Source: Chloroflexota bacterium (GTDB taxonomy: Bacteria; Chloroflexota; UBA11872). Taken from it: 64,000 nucleotides of DNA. Below are positions 24,119 through 32,033 of this stretch, one piece after another. Each line of letters opens with the position of its first letter. Within the stretch, counting starts at the first letter, position 1. The position numbers and the translations under genes are program-made. The notes under the pieces are model-generated. The model saw only the letters and a program-made list of their open reading frames with translations. It searched no databases and was not told where the DNA came from. The stretch lies in assembly GCA_028874175.1 (NCBI GenBank), contig JAPPLN010000017.1, positions 16,724 through 80,723 on the forward strand. Direction: 5' to 3'.

Positions 24119-26983
24119 TCAGCCGGCTCGGAACGTGACGGGCTCCGAGGTTGCGGTGTTGCCGGCCCGGTCGGTCGCGATCGCCACTGCCTCGTGCTCC
24201 CCCGGCTCGCTGGACCACGCGACCTGGAAGGGTGCGAACCGGGCGACCCCCACCGATTCGCCGTTGACGTAGAACTCCACCCTTGCCACGCCGCCGGCAT
24301 CCTCCACCTCGGCCCCCAGGGGCACCGTTCCGGCGGCCGCGCTGGTCTCGGCGCCCAGGCCCACCACCTCCACGACCGGCGGCGTGTTGTCCACCAGGAA
24401 TCGCCGGTACGCAACCTCGGCGCCCCCGTCGGCGGCCCGCACCGTCAGTCGCAGCGTATACACGCCGTCGGGCAGTTGGATGGTATCGACCGCCTCGAGC
24501 TGTTGCTCCGTCCGGGGCGTGTCCGCCGGCGAGCCAATCCGCGTCCATGCGCCTGGCGCGGGCCCAACGCCATAGTGCAACTCGAATGCGACGAATCCGC
24601 CGATCGTGGCTGTGCCGAAGATTTCCATGATGGTTCGGACGGCCTGGCCTTCCGCCGGCGCCGTGATGTGGGCGCCAACTCCTTCGGCCGTCGCCACGGC
24701 AGACCCGGCGCCGCCCGCGAAGGCATCGGGCGGGAGCCGGAACCGGGAGTCCTCGTCCACCCCGCGTTGCCAGGCCTCCGCCTCGGTCGGCAGGACGACA
24801 AATACCTGTTCTTCGACTTCGTCGGGCGGCGAGTCCGGCGTCGCCAGAAGCCCGGTGGGGACGTGGATGCGAAACGGCTGATGCACGACGTCACGCTGCG
24901 TTGGAACCGTTCCCGGCGCGAACTCCTCCATGCGGGTCTCCGGCGTGAACGGCGAGGGCAACAGCCCGGACAGCGAGTCGACCTCCTCCTCGATCACGGT
25001 GGGAGGACGCGGCCAGTCGACGATGTCCATGCCGGCATGTGCGTGATCCATGAAGCGCTGCCAGATCGGCCCGGCGCCGCGGACGCCGGTCACATCGTCC
25101 ATCGGTGTGCCGTCGGCATTCCCTACCCACACGCCGGCGGCCAGTTGCGGCGTAAAGCCCACCGTCAGCGCGTCGCGCGTGTTCTCGGTGGTCCCGGTTT
25201 TGACGGCGGCCGGCCGGTCGGCCAGGTCCAGCAGTTCGCGAACCTGCCCGAAGCCGACTTCCCGGGCGGCCCGATCGGAAAGGATGGACGTCATCAGGTA
25301 CGAAACATCCGGCGCAAGCACGCGTGCGCTGAGCGGGACCCGCGCAAGCGCGAACGGCGACTCGTCGTCGGCCAGCGAGCAGCCGTCGCCCAGTTGCTCC
25401 ACGATCAGCCCGCGGGCGTCGCGGACGCACAACACTGCCGAAGGCGTCACTCGCCGGCCGCCAGCGGCCACGGAGGCGTACGCGCCGGTCAGTTCGAGCA
25501 GCCGCACCTCGTTGGACCCCAGGGCTACCGCCGGGCCGATGCGTGACCGGTCCGTGAGCGACGTGATGCCAAGCCGGCCCGCGACGTCCAGCGTCGCGTC
25601 GATGCCGGCGAACAGCTGTGTACGCACGGCCGGAATGTTGAGCGAACTGCTCAGGGCCGTGCGCAGGCTCACCGGGCCGCGAAACTTCCGGTCGTAGTTG
25701 CGCGGCCGGTACGGCTCCTGGCCGGCGATGGACACCGTGGTCGGAATATCCAGCAGCATGGTGGCCGGGCTGTAACCCTGCTCCAGCGCGCTGGCGTACG
25801 TGAACAGCTTGAACGCCGACCCCGGTTGCCGCAGCGAGGTGGTCACGTTGACCTGGCCGTCGATGGCCTCGTCGTTGAAGTCCAGGCTGCCGACCATCGC
25901 CAGGATTTCCCCGGTGGCCGGGCGGATGGCGACCAGCGCCCCGTTGGTGACCTCGCGGTCGGCCAGGGTCGCCACGTGTTCGCGGACCGCGGCGTCGGCC
26001 GCGGCCTGCAGGTCCAGATCCAGCGTAGTGGTGATCTCCCAGCCCTGGCGGCTGATCTCCGGGCCGTAGCGGTCCTGCAGGTCGCGGACCACGTAGTCCA
26101 GGAAGTGCGGCGCCGGGGAGCTTGTCTCCCGCGGCGGCTCAATCCGCACCTCCTCCTCCCGAGCCGCTACCACCGCCCCCGCCGGCGCCAGTCCGTGGCG
26201 GGCGATGGCCGCCAGCACCCGCAACTGCTCGCGCCGCGCGGCCTGGGGGTCCACGTGTGGGTTGTGCAGGGATGGCGCCGGCAGCAGGCCCACCAGCAGG
26301 GCGGCCTCGGCCAGCGTCACGTCGGCCAGGTCCTTGTCGAAGTAAGTCTCAGCCGCCGCGGCCACCCCGTAGGTCAGGCCCCCGTAGTGGTTCTGGTTCA
26401 GGTACAGGCCCAGGATCTCGTCCTTGGAGAACCGCTGGCTGATCTGCCAGGCCAGCACGGCCTCGCGCAGCTTGCGTTCGTAGGTCTCCTCGGGCGTGAG
26501 CAGGGCGTTCTTGACGAGCTGCTGGGTGATGGTGCTGGCGCCGGACACGACCTCGCCGCCCCGCCAGTTATTCCAGAGCGCGCGGGCGATCGCGCGGATT
26601 TCCACGCCGGGGTTGTCATAGAAGGTGGCGTCCTCGGCGGCGACCACGGCGATCTTGACCACTTGCGGGATGTCTTCGGGCGGCACCACCCGGCGGCGGC
26701 CCTCGCCCAGCAGTTCGCCGAGCGGCCGGCCCTGCCGATCGTGGATCGTGGTGGTCTGGAAGAGCTCGCCGCCGACCGTCGCGATCTCATCGACCGGCGG
26801 CAGGTCCGTCAGGAATGTCGCGGCGACGTTGAGCGCGATAGCCACGGCGGCGCCGGTGGCGATGACCGCGGCCAACAGGACGGCGGCGACGCTGGCCAGC
26901 CCGGCGGCCGCCAGGCTCAGCCACAACCAGATGCGGCCGCCGCGCTTGCGCGGTCGCGCGATCAGGCGACTAGGCTTGCGCAT
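24119..26983 (-). CDS. class A penicillin-binding protein (PBP1A-type)
   Basis: A 954-residue bifunctional peptidoglycan synthase. Basic N-terminus, then a membrane helix (about residues 20-58). Glycosyltransferase (GT51): 'VAAEDATFYDNPGVEIRA' with catalytic Glu near 116, 'GASTITQQLVKN' and 'LNQNHYGGLTYG'. Transpeptidase: 'GSAFKLFTYASALEQG' (Ser-x-x-Lys near 386), 'SSSLNIPAVRT' (SxN) and 'AVKTGTTENTRD' (KTG near 594). After about residue 700 there is a Pro-rich spacer and two Ig-like segments ending 'VDNTPPVVEVVGLG' and 'ATDRAGNTATSEPV', a long C-terminal extension typical of Chloroflexota PBPs. Its ATG overlaps the divergent ATG at 26982. Confidence 0.92.
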   Translation of the reverse strand: MRKPSRLIARPRKRGGRIWLWLSLAAAGLASVAAVLLAAVIATGAAVAIALNVAATFLTDLPPVDEIATVGGELFQTTTIHDRQGRPLGELLGEGRRRVVPPEDIPQVVKIAVVAAEDATFYDNPGVEIRAIARALWNNWRGGEVVSGASTITQQLVKNALLTPEETYERKLREAVLAWQISQRFSKDEILGLYLNQNHYGGLTYGVAAAAETYFDKDLADVTLAEAALLVGLLPAPSLHNPHVDPQAARREQLRVLAAIARHGLAPAGAVVAAREEEVRIEPPRETSSPAPHFLDYVVRDLQDRYGPEISRQGWEITTTLDLDLQAAADAAVREHVATLADREVTNGALVAIRPATGEILAMVGSLDFNDEAIDGQVNVTTSLRQPGSAFKLFTYASALEQGYSPATMLLDIPTTVSIAGQEPYRPRNYDRKFRGPVSLRTALSSSLNIPAVRTQLFAGIDATLDVAGRLGITSLTDRSRIGPAVALGSNEVRLLELTGAYASVAAGGRRVTPSAVLCVRDARGLIVEQLGDGCSLADDESPFALARVPLSARVLAPDVSYLMTSILSDRAAREVGFGQVRELLDLADRPAAVKTGTTENTRDALTVGFTPQLAAGVWVGNADGTPMDDVTGVRGAGPIWQRFMDHAHAGMDIVDWPRPPTVIEEEVDSLSGLLPSPFTPETRMEEFAPGTVPTQRDVVHQPFRIHVPTGLLATPDSPPDEVEEQVFVVLPTEAEAWQRGVDEDSRFRLPPDAFAGGAGSAVATAEGVGAHITAPAEGQAVRTIMEIFGTATIGGFVAFELHYGVGPAPGAWTRIGSPADTPRTEQQLEAVDTIQLPDGVYTLRLTVRAADGGAEVAYRRFLVDNTPPVVEVVGLGAETSAAAGTVPLGAEVEDAGGVARVEFYVNGESVGVARFAPFQVAWSSEPGEHEAVAIATDRAGNTATSEPVTFRAG

Positions 26984-27632
26984 GGCTGAGTCTGAACAGG
27001 CGCCCGGCGCCCTCCAATCTGCATCCCCTCAAGGCTACGCCCCGCCTGACGCCGCCGGGACGGTGGACGACCCGCCGCCGCCCCGGTCCCGCTGGCGACT
27101 TGCGGCGCAGGCGCTCGGCCTGGTGGGCGTGTTCGCCATCGCGATTCTTGCGGTGGTCTACGCGGACGTCCTGCGCGACCGGCTGGCGGGCGCGGGCTAC
27201 GCGGCGGTTTTCGTCATTACCGCGGTCGGCGCGGCCACCCTGATCCTGCCGGCGCCCGCGGCCGTGAGCGTCGGCGCCTTTGCCGCCGCCCTGGACAGCA
27301 TCTGGGCGGTTGGTCTGGTCGCCGCCACCGGCCAGATGGTGGGAGAACTCGGCGGCTACTACGTGGGGTGGTCCGGCAAGGGCGCGCTGAGCCACGTTAA
27401 GGGTTATGCCCGTCTCAGCGGCTGGATGGCCCGCTACGGCGTGCTGACCTTGTTCGTCATGGCCGCGATTCCCAACCCCTTCTTCGATGTGGCCGGCATG
27501 ATCGCTGGCGCCACCCGGATTGGGCTGGTGCGTTTCGTTCTGGCGTCGTGGCCGGGCTTGGTGATCAAAAACCTTGCCTTCGCCTGGGCCGGGGTAGCCG
27601 GCCTGCAACTGTTGGGCTGGCTGAATCACTAG
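26982..27632 (+). CDS. VTT/DedA-like membrane protein
   Basis: A 216-residue protein with a 35-residue Pro/Ala/Asp-rich cytoplasmic lead and about five membrane helices. 'GAATLILPAPAAVSVGAFAA', 'GELGGYYVGWSGKG' and 'IPNPFFDVAGMIAGATRIG' match the VTT (SNARE-associated/DedA) domain, whose members are lipid scramblases or transport undecaprenyl phosphate. ATG 26982 shares two bases with the divergent PBP ATG. Placement beside a PBP fits a lipid-carrier recycling role, but that is inference. Confidence 0.75.
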   Translation: MAESEQAPGALQSASPQGYAPPDAAGTVDDPPPPRSRWRLAAQALGLVGVFAIAILAVVYADVLRDRLAGAGYAAVFVITAVGAATLILPAPAAVSVGAFAAALDSIWAVGLVAATGQMVGELGGYYVGWSGKGALSHVKGYARLSGWMARYGVLTLFVMAAIPNPFFDVAGMIAGATRIGLVRFVLASWPGLVIKNLAFAWAGVAGLQLLGWLNH

Positions 27633-27635
27633 CCG

Positions 27636-27791
27636 CTAGGCGCCCGACCCTTCGGTTGGCGGCTCCGGCGCCAACTCGTCGCCCACCAGGCGCCGCCTGG
27701 CCTCGTCGTAGGCAAAGACTCCCACCGCCACGACGATGATGAGCACGACCGCCAGACCGATGGTGGCCAGAACTCCGGTGATGAACCGCAT
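27636..27791 (-). CDS. 51-aa single-pass membrane protein
   Basis: A short gene. The minus strand reads MRFITGVLATIGLAVVLIIV, then VAVGVFAYDEARRRLVGDEL and an acidic/Pro tail, stopping at TAG 27636-27638. ATG 27789-27791 is preceded by GGGAGGAG about 8 bases away, a strong ribosome site. It has one membrane helix (about residues 4-27) and a charged cytoplasmic tail. Convergent with the VTT gene, 4 bases apart. Function unknown; the strong ribosome site and protein-like composition make it more than a chance frame. Confidence 0.65.
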   Translation of the reverse strand: MRFITGVLATIGLAVVLIIVVAVGVFAYDEARRRLVGDELAPEPPTEGSGA

Positions 27792-28253
27792 CGGACTCGC
27801 TCCTCCCGTGTGGGCCCGCGGGTCAGCGTGCCTTAGGCCCGATTCTAATTCTCGCTCGCAACTTGTGCGTTGACACGCGACGCAAACTGTTACTTGGATG
27901 ATTGCGGGTTCGCAACGGTGCGCCGTTTACAGGTTTGGAGCCATGCCACACGTGCCGAGCGCCCGCCGAACCGGCCCCGAGCCAATTAACTGCAATTCAA
28001 GTCAACGCGCCTCGGCTTGTCGCGCGTAACGAGAGCGTCGAATCTTCGACGTCGGCGACTTGAAGTAGCCGCGACGGGTTCAGGTCGGCGAGGTGATCGA
28101 CGAGCCTCCATGCGGCCCAAATCGTGACTGAGATAAGCCTAACCGTGCCAATTGTTCCTTTCTTAACAGATATGCGGAGCTTCAGCTTCATGCGGGCCGT
28201 TTGCTAGCCTCTCCGTCCCGCATCAAAGGCGCGGTGCGGCTATCGGGGATGGG
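27792..28253. other. AT-richer dnaA upstream region
   Basis: About 460 bases with composition clearly less GC-rich than the flanks. A 64-codon frame on the minus strand (27997-28191) has no good ribosome site and no family resemblance, so I do not call it. The region must hold the dnaA promoter. rpmH, often divergent from dnaA, is not here. No DnaA boxes were recognised in it. Confidence 0.4.
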
Positions 28254-29618
28254 ATGCTGAGCCAACGAACGTGGGAGGCGGCCCTCGGCGCGCTGCAAGT
28301 CGAGGTTCCGAAAGCGGATTTCGCAGCTTGGTTTCGAGATGCAAGGTTTGTCCGCGCCGGTGGGCGCGAGATCGTCGTAGCGGTCCCCACCGTATTCGCC
28401 AAGGAGATTGTGACGCGCCGCTACCGCGAACTGGTCGCGCGCGCGGTGTCGACGGCGCACGGCGGTGACGTTGACGTTACGTTTGTAGTGCAGGCCGAGC
28501 CGCCGGCCGCTCCACCGAGATGGCTGGCGGATTCCCCTCCAGCACCGGCGCCTGTGCCGCGTGCCGCTGGAACCTCCGATATCCGCCTCAACCCCCGCTA
28601 CACCTTTGAGCGCTTCGTCGTCGGCTCGTCCAACCGCCTGGCGCACGCAGCGGCCCTGCGGGTGAGCGAGCGGCCGGGCAGCGTGTACAACCCGCTCTTT
28701 CTCTATAGCGGGGTCGGGCTGGGCAAGACCCATCTGCTGCACGCCATCGGCCACGCCGTCCTGGCCCGCCGCCCGGACACCCGCTTGCGGTACGTGCCCT
28801 GCGAGACGTTCGTCAACGACCTCCTCTATGCCATCCGCACCGAGGGCCAGGGCGAGAGGCTCCGCCGCTTCCGCGAGCGCTATCGCGCCGTTGACCTGCT
28901 GATGGTGGACGACGTTGAGTTTCTCTCGCGCACCGAGGCCTCGCAGGAGGCCCTGTTCCACACGTTCAATGCCATCTACGAGGCGGGCGGGCAGATCGTG
29001 CTCACGAGCGATCGCCCGCCGCGTGAAATCGCGCGCCTCGAAGCCCGTCTGCGCAGCCGCTTCGAAGTCGGCCTCGTGGCCGACCTTCAAGCGCCCGACC
29101 TGGATCTGCGGCGCATGATCCTGCACCAACAGGCCGAGGCCGCCGGAACCCGGGTTCCGGACGATGTGGTGGACTTCCTCGCCGACCGGATCACCCGCAA
29201 CGTGCGCGAACTGGAAGGCGCGCTGACCCGCACCCTGATCTACGCCGAGTTGCACGGGTTGGACCTGCAGGCATCCACCGCTGAGCAGGCGCTCTCGGGC
29301 CTCGGCCGGGCGGCGGCTGACCGCCCGCCGACCACGGACGCGATCCTCGCGGCTACGTCCCGTCACTTTGACGTCCCGCAAGACGACCTGCTGAGCAAGC
29401 GTCGTGACGCCCGCACGGCCGGGGTGCGCCAGGTCGCCATGTACCTGATGCGCAACGACGGCCGGGAAACGCTGCCGGAAATCGGGCGGTTCCTCGGCGG
29501 CCGCGACCACACCACGGTGCTGCACGGGTGCGCCAAGATCGAGCGCCGGCTAAAGCTTGAGGATCGGCTCAAGGCCGATATCGAGGCGATCCGCGCGCAC
29601 CTGGCCGACGGCTCCTGA
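28254..29618 (+). CDS. dnaA: chromosomal replication initiator DnaA
   Basis: A 454-residue initiator that binds DnaA boxes and opens the origin. Domain I ('WEAALGALQVEVPKADFAAW') is followed by a Pro-rich linker (about 85-110). The AAA+ domain has 'NPLFLYSGVGLGKTHLLHAI' (Walker A near 150), 'AVDLLMVDDVEFLS' (Walker B near 215) and 'ILTSDRPPREI'-type sensor ('IVLTSDRPPREIARLEARL'). Domain IV carries the DnaA signature 'GGRDHTTVLHGCAKIERRL' (near 415). ATG at 28254 with GGGGATGGG upstream. The gene points toward the origin, which begins right after its stop codon. Confidence 0.97.
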   Translation: MLSQRTWEAALGALQVEVPKADFAAWFRDARFVRAGGREIVVAVPTVFAKEIVTRRYRELVARAVSTAHGGDVDVTFVVQAEPPAAPPRWLADSPPAPAPVPRAAGTSDIRLNPRYTFERFVVGSSNRLAHAAALRVSERPGSVYNPLFLYSGVGLGKTHLLHAIGHAVLARRPDTRLRYVPCETFVNDLLYAIRTEGQGERLRRFRERYRAVDLLMVDDVEFLSRTEASQEALFHTFNAIYEAGGQIVLTSDRPPREIARLEARLRSRFEVGLVADLQAPDLDLRRMILHQQAEAAGTRVPDDVVDFLADRITRNVRELEGALTRTLIYAELHGLDLQASTAEQALSGLGRAAADRPPTTDAILAATSRHFDVPQDDLLSKRRDARTAGVRQVAMYLMRNDGRETLPEIGRFLGGRDHTTVLHGCAKIERRLKLEDRLKADIEAIRAHLADGS

Positions 29619-29893
29619 CCCCTCGGTTGTGGATAACTAGCCATCCTGTGTGGACAACCAGCCCTCGGTGTGGATATAGACGGCTTGCCTGGGGCTTCCG
29701 CCTCGCCAACCGCAACTGACCCTGATCCGTATCCACCGTCGCGCCCGGCCAGCCCACAGCCCGACCATCCGCCCCATATCCGCGCGCGCCGCCGCCACCA
29801 GAAGGCCTCTGTGAGCGTCCGCCGCTCCTTCCACACACTTCACGTGATTATTAAGATTATTCTTAGTTTCTTTATATGATCTGTTGGTCACGG
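29619..29893. other. oriC: oriC, chromosomal replication origin
   Basis: Immediately after dnaA is a perfect DnaA box TGTGGATAA (29628-29636), then TGTGGACAA (29649-29657) and TGTGGATAT (29669-29677), spaced 21 and 20 bases, all in one orientation, and a weaker opposite-strand GTATCCACC (29729-29737). An AT-rich stretch at about 29843-29885, the only one of its kind here, would be the unwinding element. Flanking dnaA and parB and a nearby parS support the call. Exact limits are uncertain. Confidence 0.88.
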
Positions 29894-30131
29894 GATAACC
29901 ACGACAAAGCGCCCCTTCAAGGCAGCGTGCGGGTGGTATCTGCGTATGGTGAACGCTCCGTAGGCGACCAGGAAAACCTTGCGCTCCCGGCACATGCGGC
30001 TGGTGCGTGAGAGAGCAGCGGTGCGGACGGTACCCGAGGCGGCGTGTCGGAGACCCGGGTCGGAGATCTGGACAGAGCCCCCTGGACAGCAGTAACCTGA
30101 CCGTGTACAGTTTGTGGGCCGGGGATCATCG

Positions 30132-30959
30132 ATGACCCTTTCGCAGAAGGCCCTGGATCCCGATGCGGGCGATCCCTTCGGGGCCGTGCCGAGTGACCGG
30201 CGCTCGATTCCGCTGGACCACATCGAACCCAACCCGCAGCAGCCGCGGCGTCGGTTCGATCCCGAGGAAGAGGCTGCGCTGGCTGAGTCAATTCGGCGGC
30301 ACGGCGTACTCCAGCCATTACTCGTCACACCGTCAACCACCCGGCACGGACGGTTTGTCCTGGTTGCCGGCGAACGCCGCTGGCGTGCGGCCCGGAAGGC
30401 GGGCCTGGCGGAGGCGCCGGTCACCGTCATCGCCGCTGACGCTCGACGGCGCGCCGAGCTGGCGCTTGTGGAGAACATGCAACGCAGCGACCTGGGGCCC
30501 ATGGAACGAGCGGGCGCTTACCAGGCGCTGATTGACGACTTCGGCCTGACGCAGGCGCAGGTCGCGGACATTGCGGGCGTCAGTCGCTCGACGGTTACGA
30601 ACACCCTGCGGCTCCGGAAGCTGGACGCGGAGATGCGGCAGGCGTTGTCCGAAGGCCGCCTTACGGAAAGCCACGGGCGCACGCTGGTGGGCATCTCCGA
30701 CCCCGTGACACGGCACCGGCTGTTCCTGCGAATGCTCACTGGCCGCCTTAACCTGCGCCAGGCTGAGCGTGCGGCCCGGCGCATGCTGACCTCGCCGCGG
30801 CCGCCCGATGTGGAGCTGGAGCACGTCGCCGAGCGCCTGCAGTGGCGGCTGGGCACTCGCGTTCGCTTTGTGGGCACCCGCAAGCGCGGGCGCATCCAAA
30901 TCGAGTATCGAGATCCGGAGGACCTCGATACCTTGCTGAGCGTCCTCTTGCCGGAGTAG
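30132..30959 (+). CDS. parB: chromosome partitioning protein ParB
   Basis: A 275-residue ParB CTPase. ATG 30132 has GGGGA upstream; a GTG at 30114 is also in frame. 'IPLDHIEPNPQQPRRRFD' opens the ParB/Srx domain, 'VLVAGERRWRAARKAGL' is the arginine-rich CTP box (near residue 79), 'ALVENMQRSDLGPMERA' the next, and 'LTQAQVADIAGVSRSTVTN' the helix-turn-helix for parS. A dimerisation tail ends 'LDTLLSVLLPE'. ParB binds parS and spreads to organise the origin. No parA is adjacent or anywhere in the window, which is unusual. Confidence 0.95.
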   Translation: MTLSQKALDPDAGDPFGAVPSDRRSIPLDHIEPNPQQPRRRFDPEEEAALAESIRRHGVLQPLLVTPSTTRHGRFVLVAGERRWRAARKAGLAEAPVTVIAADARRRAELALVENMQRSDLGPMERAGAYQALIDDFGLTQAQVADIAGVSRSTVTNTLRLRKLDAEMRQALSEGRLTESHGRTLVGISDPVTRHRLFLRMLTGRLNLRQAERAARRMLTSPRPPDVELEHVAERLQWRLGTRVRFVGTRKRGRIQIEYRDPEDLDTLLSVLLPE

Positions 30960-31655
30960 ATGTTTCACGTGAAACATTGGCAGCCCGGTCGAGTAACCGG
31001 GGTCTTGCTGGCGGCCAACGCCACGGTTTTCCTGCTCCAGGCCGCTCAGGGCCCGGCTGGGCAGGAATGGATCGTCCGCTACGGGCTGATCCCCGCGGTG
31101 CTCGCGCAGGGCGAGCGGTTTTCCATCCCCGGCGCGCCGACGCCGTACGCGCTGACGCTGCTGAGCTCCTCGTTCCTCCACGGCAACCTGGGGCACTTGG
31201 CCGTGAACCTCGCCTTTATCGCCGTGCTTGGGTCGATGGTTGAGCGCGCGGTTGGCGCATGGCGGTTTGCGGCGCTTTGGACGGCCGCCGTCGTGCTGGG
31301 CGGGGCCTTCCACGTGCTGATGAACAGCGGATCCATCGTCCCCACCATCGGGGCCAGCGCCGGGGTGGCCGGGCTGATCGGTGTAGTGACCGTCGGCGGG
31401 TGGGGCGGGCTGATTGCCGGCGGGTTGTGGCTGTCGGTCCAGATCATCGGGGCCGTGGCTCGGGCGCCGCACCTCCTGGACCCGGACGTCGCGTGGCAAG
31501 CTCACCTCGCGGGGTTTGCCGTGGGTGTCGTGGGAGGGTTGCTTGTGCGCTGGGAGATTCGGCGGCGCCGGATAGCGAGGCTTGGCGGGGCCGGGCCCCG
31601 AACGCCCGTGGTCGCTGGTTCAGGTTACGACGGTCGGGGAGAGACGCATGGCTAA
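30960..31655 (+). CDS. rhomboid-family intramembrane serine protease
   Basis: A 231-residue, six-helix membrane protein. 'LLSSSFLHGNLGHLAVNLAF' has the conserved H..N region, 'IVPTIGASAGVAGLIGVV' contains the catalytic Ser in GxSxG, and 'AWQAHLAGFAVGVVGG' supplies the catalytic His. The ATG directly follows the parB stop and is the first base before a parS palindrome, so residues 2-6 (FHVKH) are encoded by parS itself. The dyad requires both helices 4 and 6 and both are intact. Substrate unknown. Confidence 0.85.
   Translation: MFHVKHWQPGRVTGVLLAANATVFLLQAAQGPAGQEWIVRYGLIPAVLAQGERFSIPGAPTPYALTLLSSSFLHGNLGHLAVNLAFIAVLGSMVERAVGAWRFAALWTAAVVLGGAFHVLMNSGSIVPTIGASAGVAGLIGVVTVGGWGGLIAGGLWLSVQIIGAVARAPHLLDPDVAWQAHLAGFAVGVVGGLLVRWEIRRRRIARLGGAGPRTPVVAGSGYDGRGETHG
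30961..30976. other. parS site 2, inside the rhomboid start
   Basis: Perfect TGTTTCACGTGAAACA, one base after the parB stop codon and overlapping codons 1-6 of the rhomboid gene. About 1.2 kb right of the DnaA boxes, the closest of the four sites to the origin. Confidence 0.95.
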
Positions 31656-31905
31656 CCGCCGCCGGTCGACCCGACGGCGGCGGCGCACGCCAATCCGGCC
31701 CGCCACGCGGCGGCCGACACCTTCAGCCGAGGCTCAACCCCGGCGCGTCGCCGCCACCGACAGACCCGCCCCGGCCGCCACCGTCGGCCGCCGCACGGTC
31801 TCGTTGCCCTCGTTGCCCCACCTGCGCCGCGACCTGCTGCTCAGCGCGGCTCTGGGTGTCGGTCTGACGCTGGTCGTGATCGTCGTTGGGCTGGTGACCG
31901 GCTAG
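31648..31905 (+). CDS. small basic protein with C-terminal membrane anchor
   Basis: An 85-residue protein. ATG 31648 lies inside the last codons of the rhomboid gene (8-base overlap), so it is translationally coupled. The first 50 residues are Arg/Pro/Thr-rich ('NRRRSTRRRRRTPIR'), and the C-terminus 'LLLSAALGVGLTLVVIVVGL' is one membrane helix, giving a tail-anchored layout with a DNA- or lipid-binding basic domain. I do not recognise the family. Its place next to parB and rhomboid is the only clue. Confidence 0.6.
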   Translation: MANRRRSTRRRRRTPIRPATRRPTPSAEAQPRRVAATDRPAPAATVGRRTVSLPSLPHLRRDLLLSAALGVGLTLVVIVVGLVTG

Positions 31906-31934
31906 CAACCGGTGGCGGCGCGCAGGCCGTTACA

Positions 31935-31940
31935 TATAAT
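31935..31940 (+). promoter_or_regulatory. probable -10 element
   Basis: A perfect TATAAT in an otherwise very GC-rich stretch, just upstream of the propeller protein gene. No good -35 match 17 bases before it. A start of transcription near 31947 would put the TTG at 31950 at the 5' end of the message, so the true start codon is likely further in. Confidence 0.4.
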
Positions 31941-32033
31941 CCTGCCCGGTTGAGGCGGTGTCGGCGCTGCGTACCCTCCGTCGGATGCGGCGATCACGGA
32001 ACCGTCCGTAGCGACGAAGGAAGGGTCGAGGAC

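Noticed and set aside
24194..25546. 450-codon plus-strand frame across PBP1A
   Set aside because: Antisense shadow of a clear PBP gene; Arg/His/Gly-rich without domains. Similarly 25826-26989.
27997..28191. 64-codon frame on the minus strand upstream of dnaA
   Set aside because: No suitable ribosome site or family, in a region with lowered GC where chance frames differ from flanking ones.
29838..29846. parS-like core TTCACGTGA in the origin
   Set aside because: Only the central 9 bases fit; flanks do not match the 16-base consensus. It may be chance.
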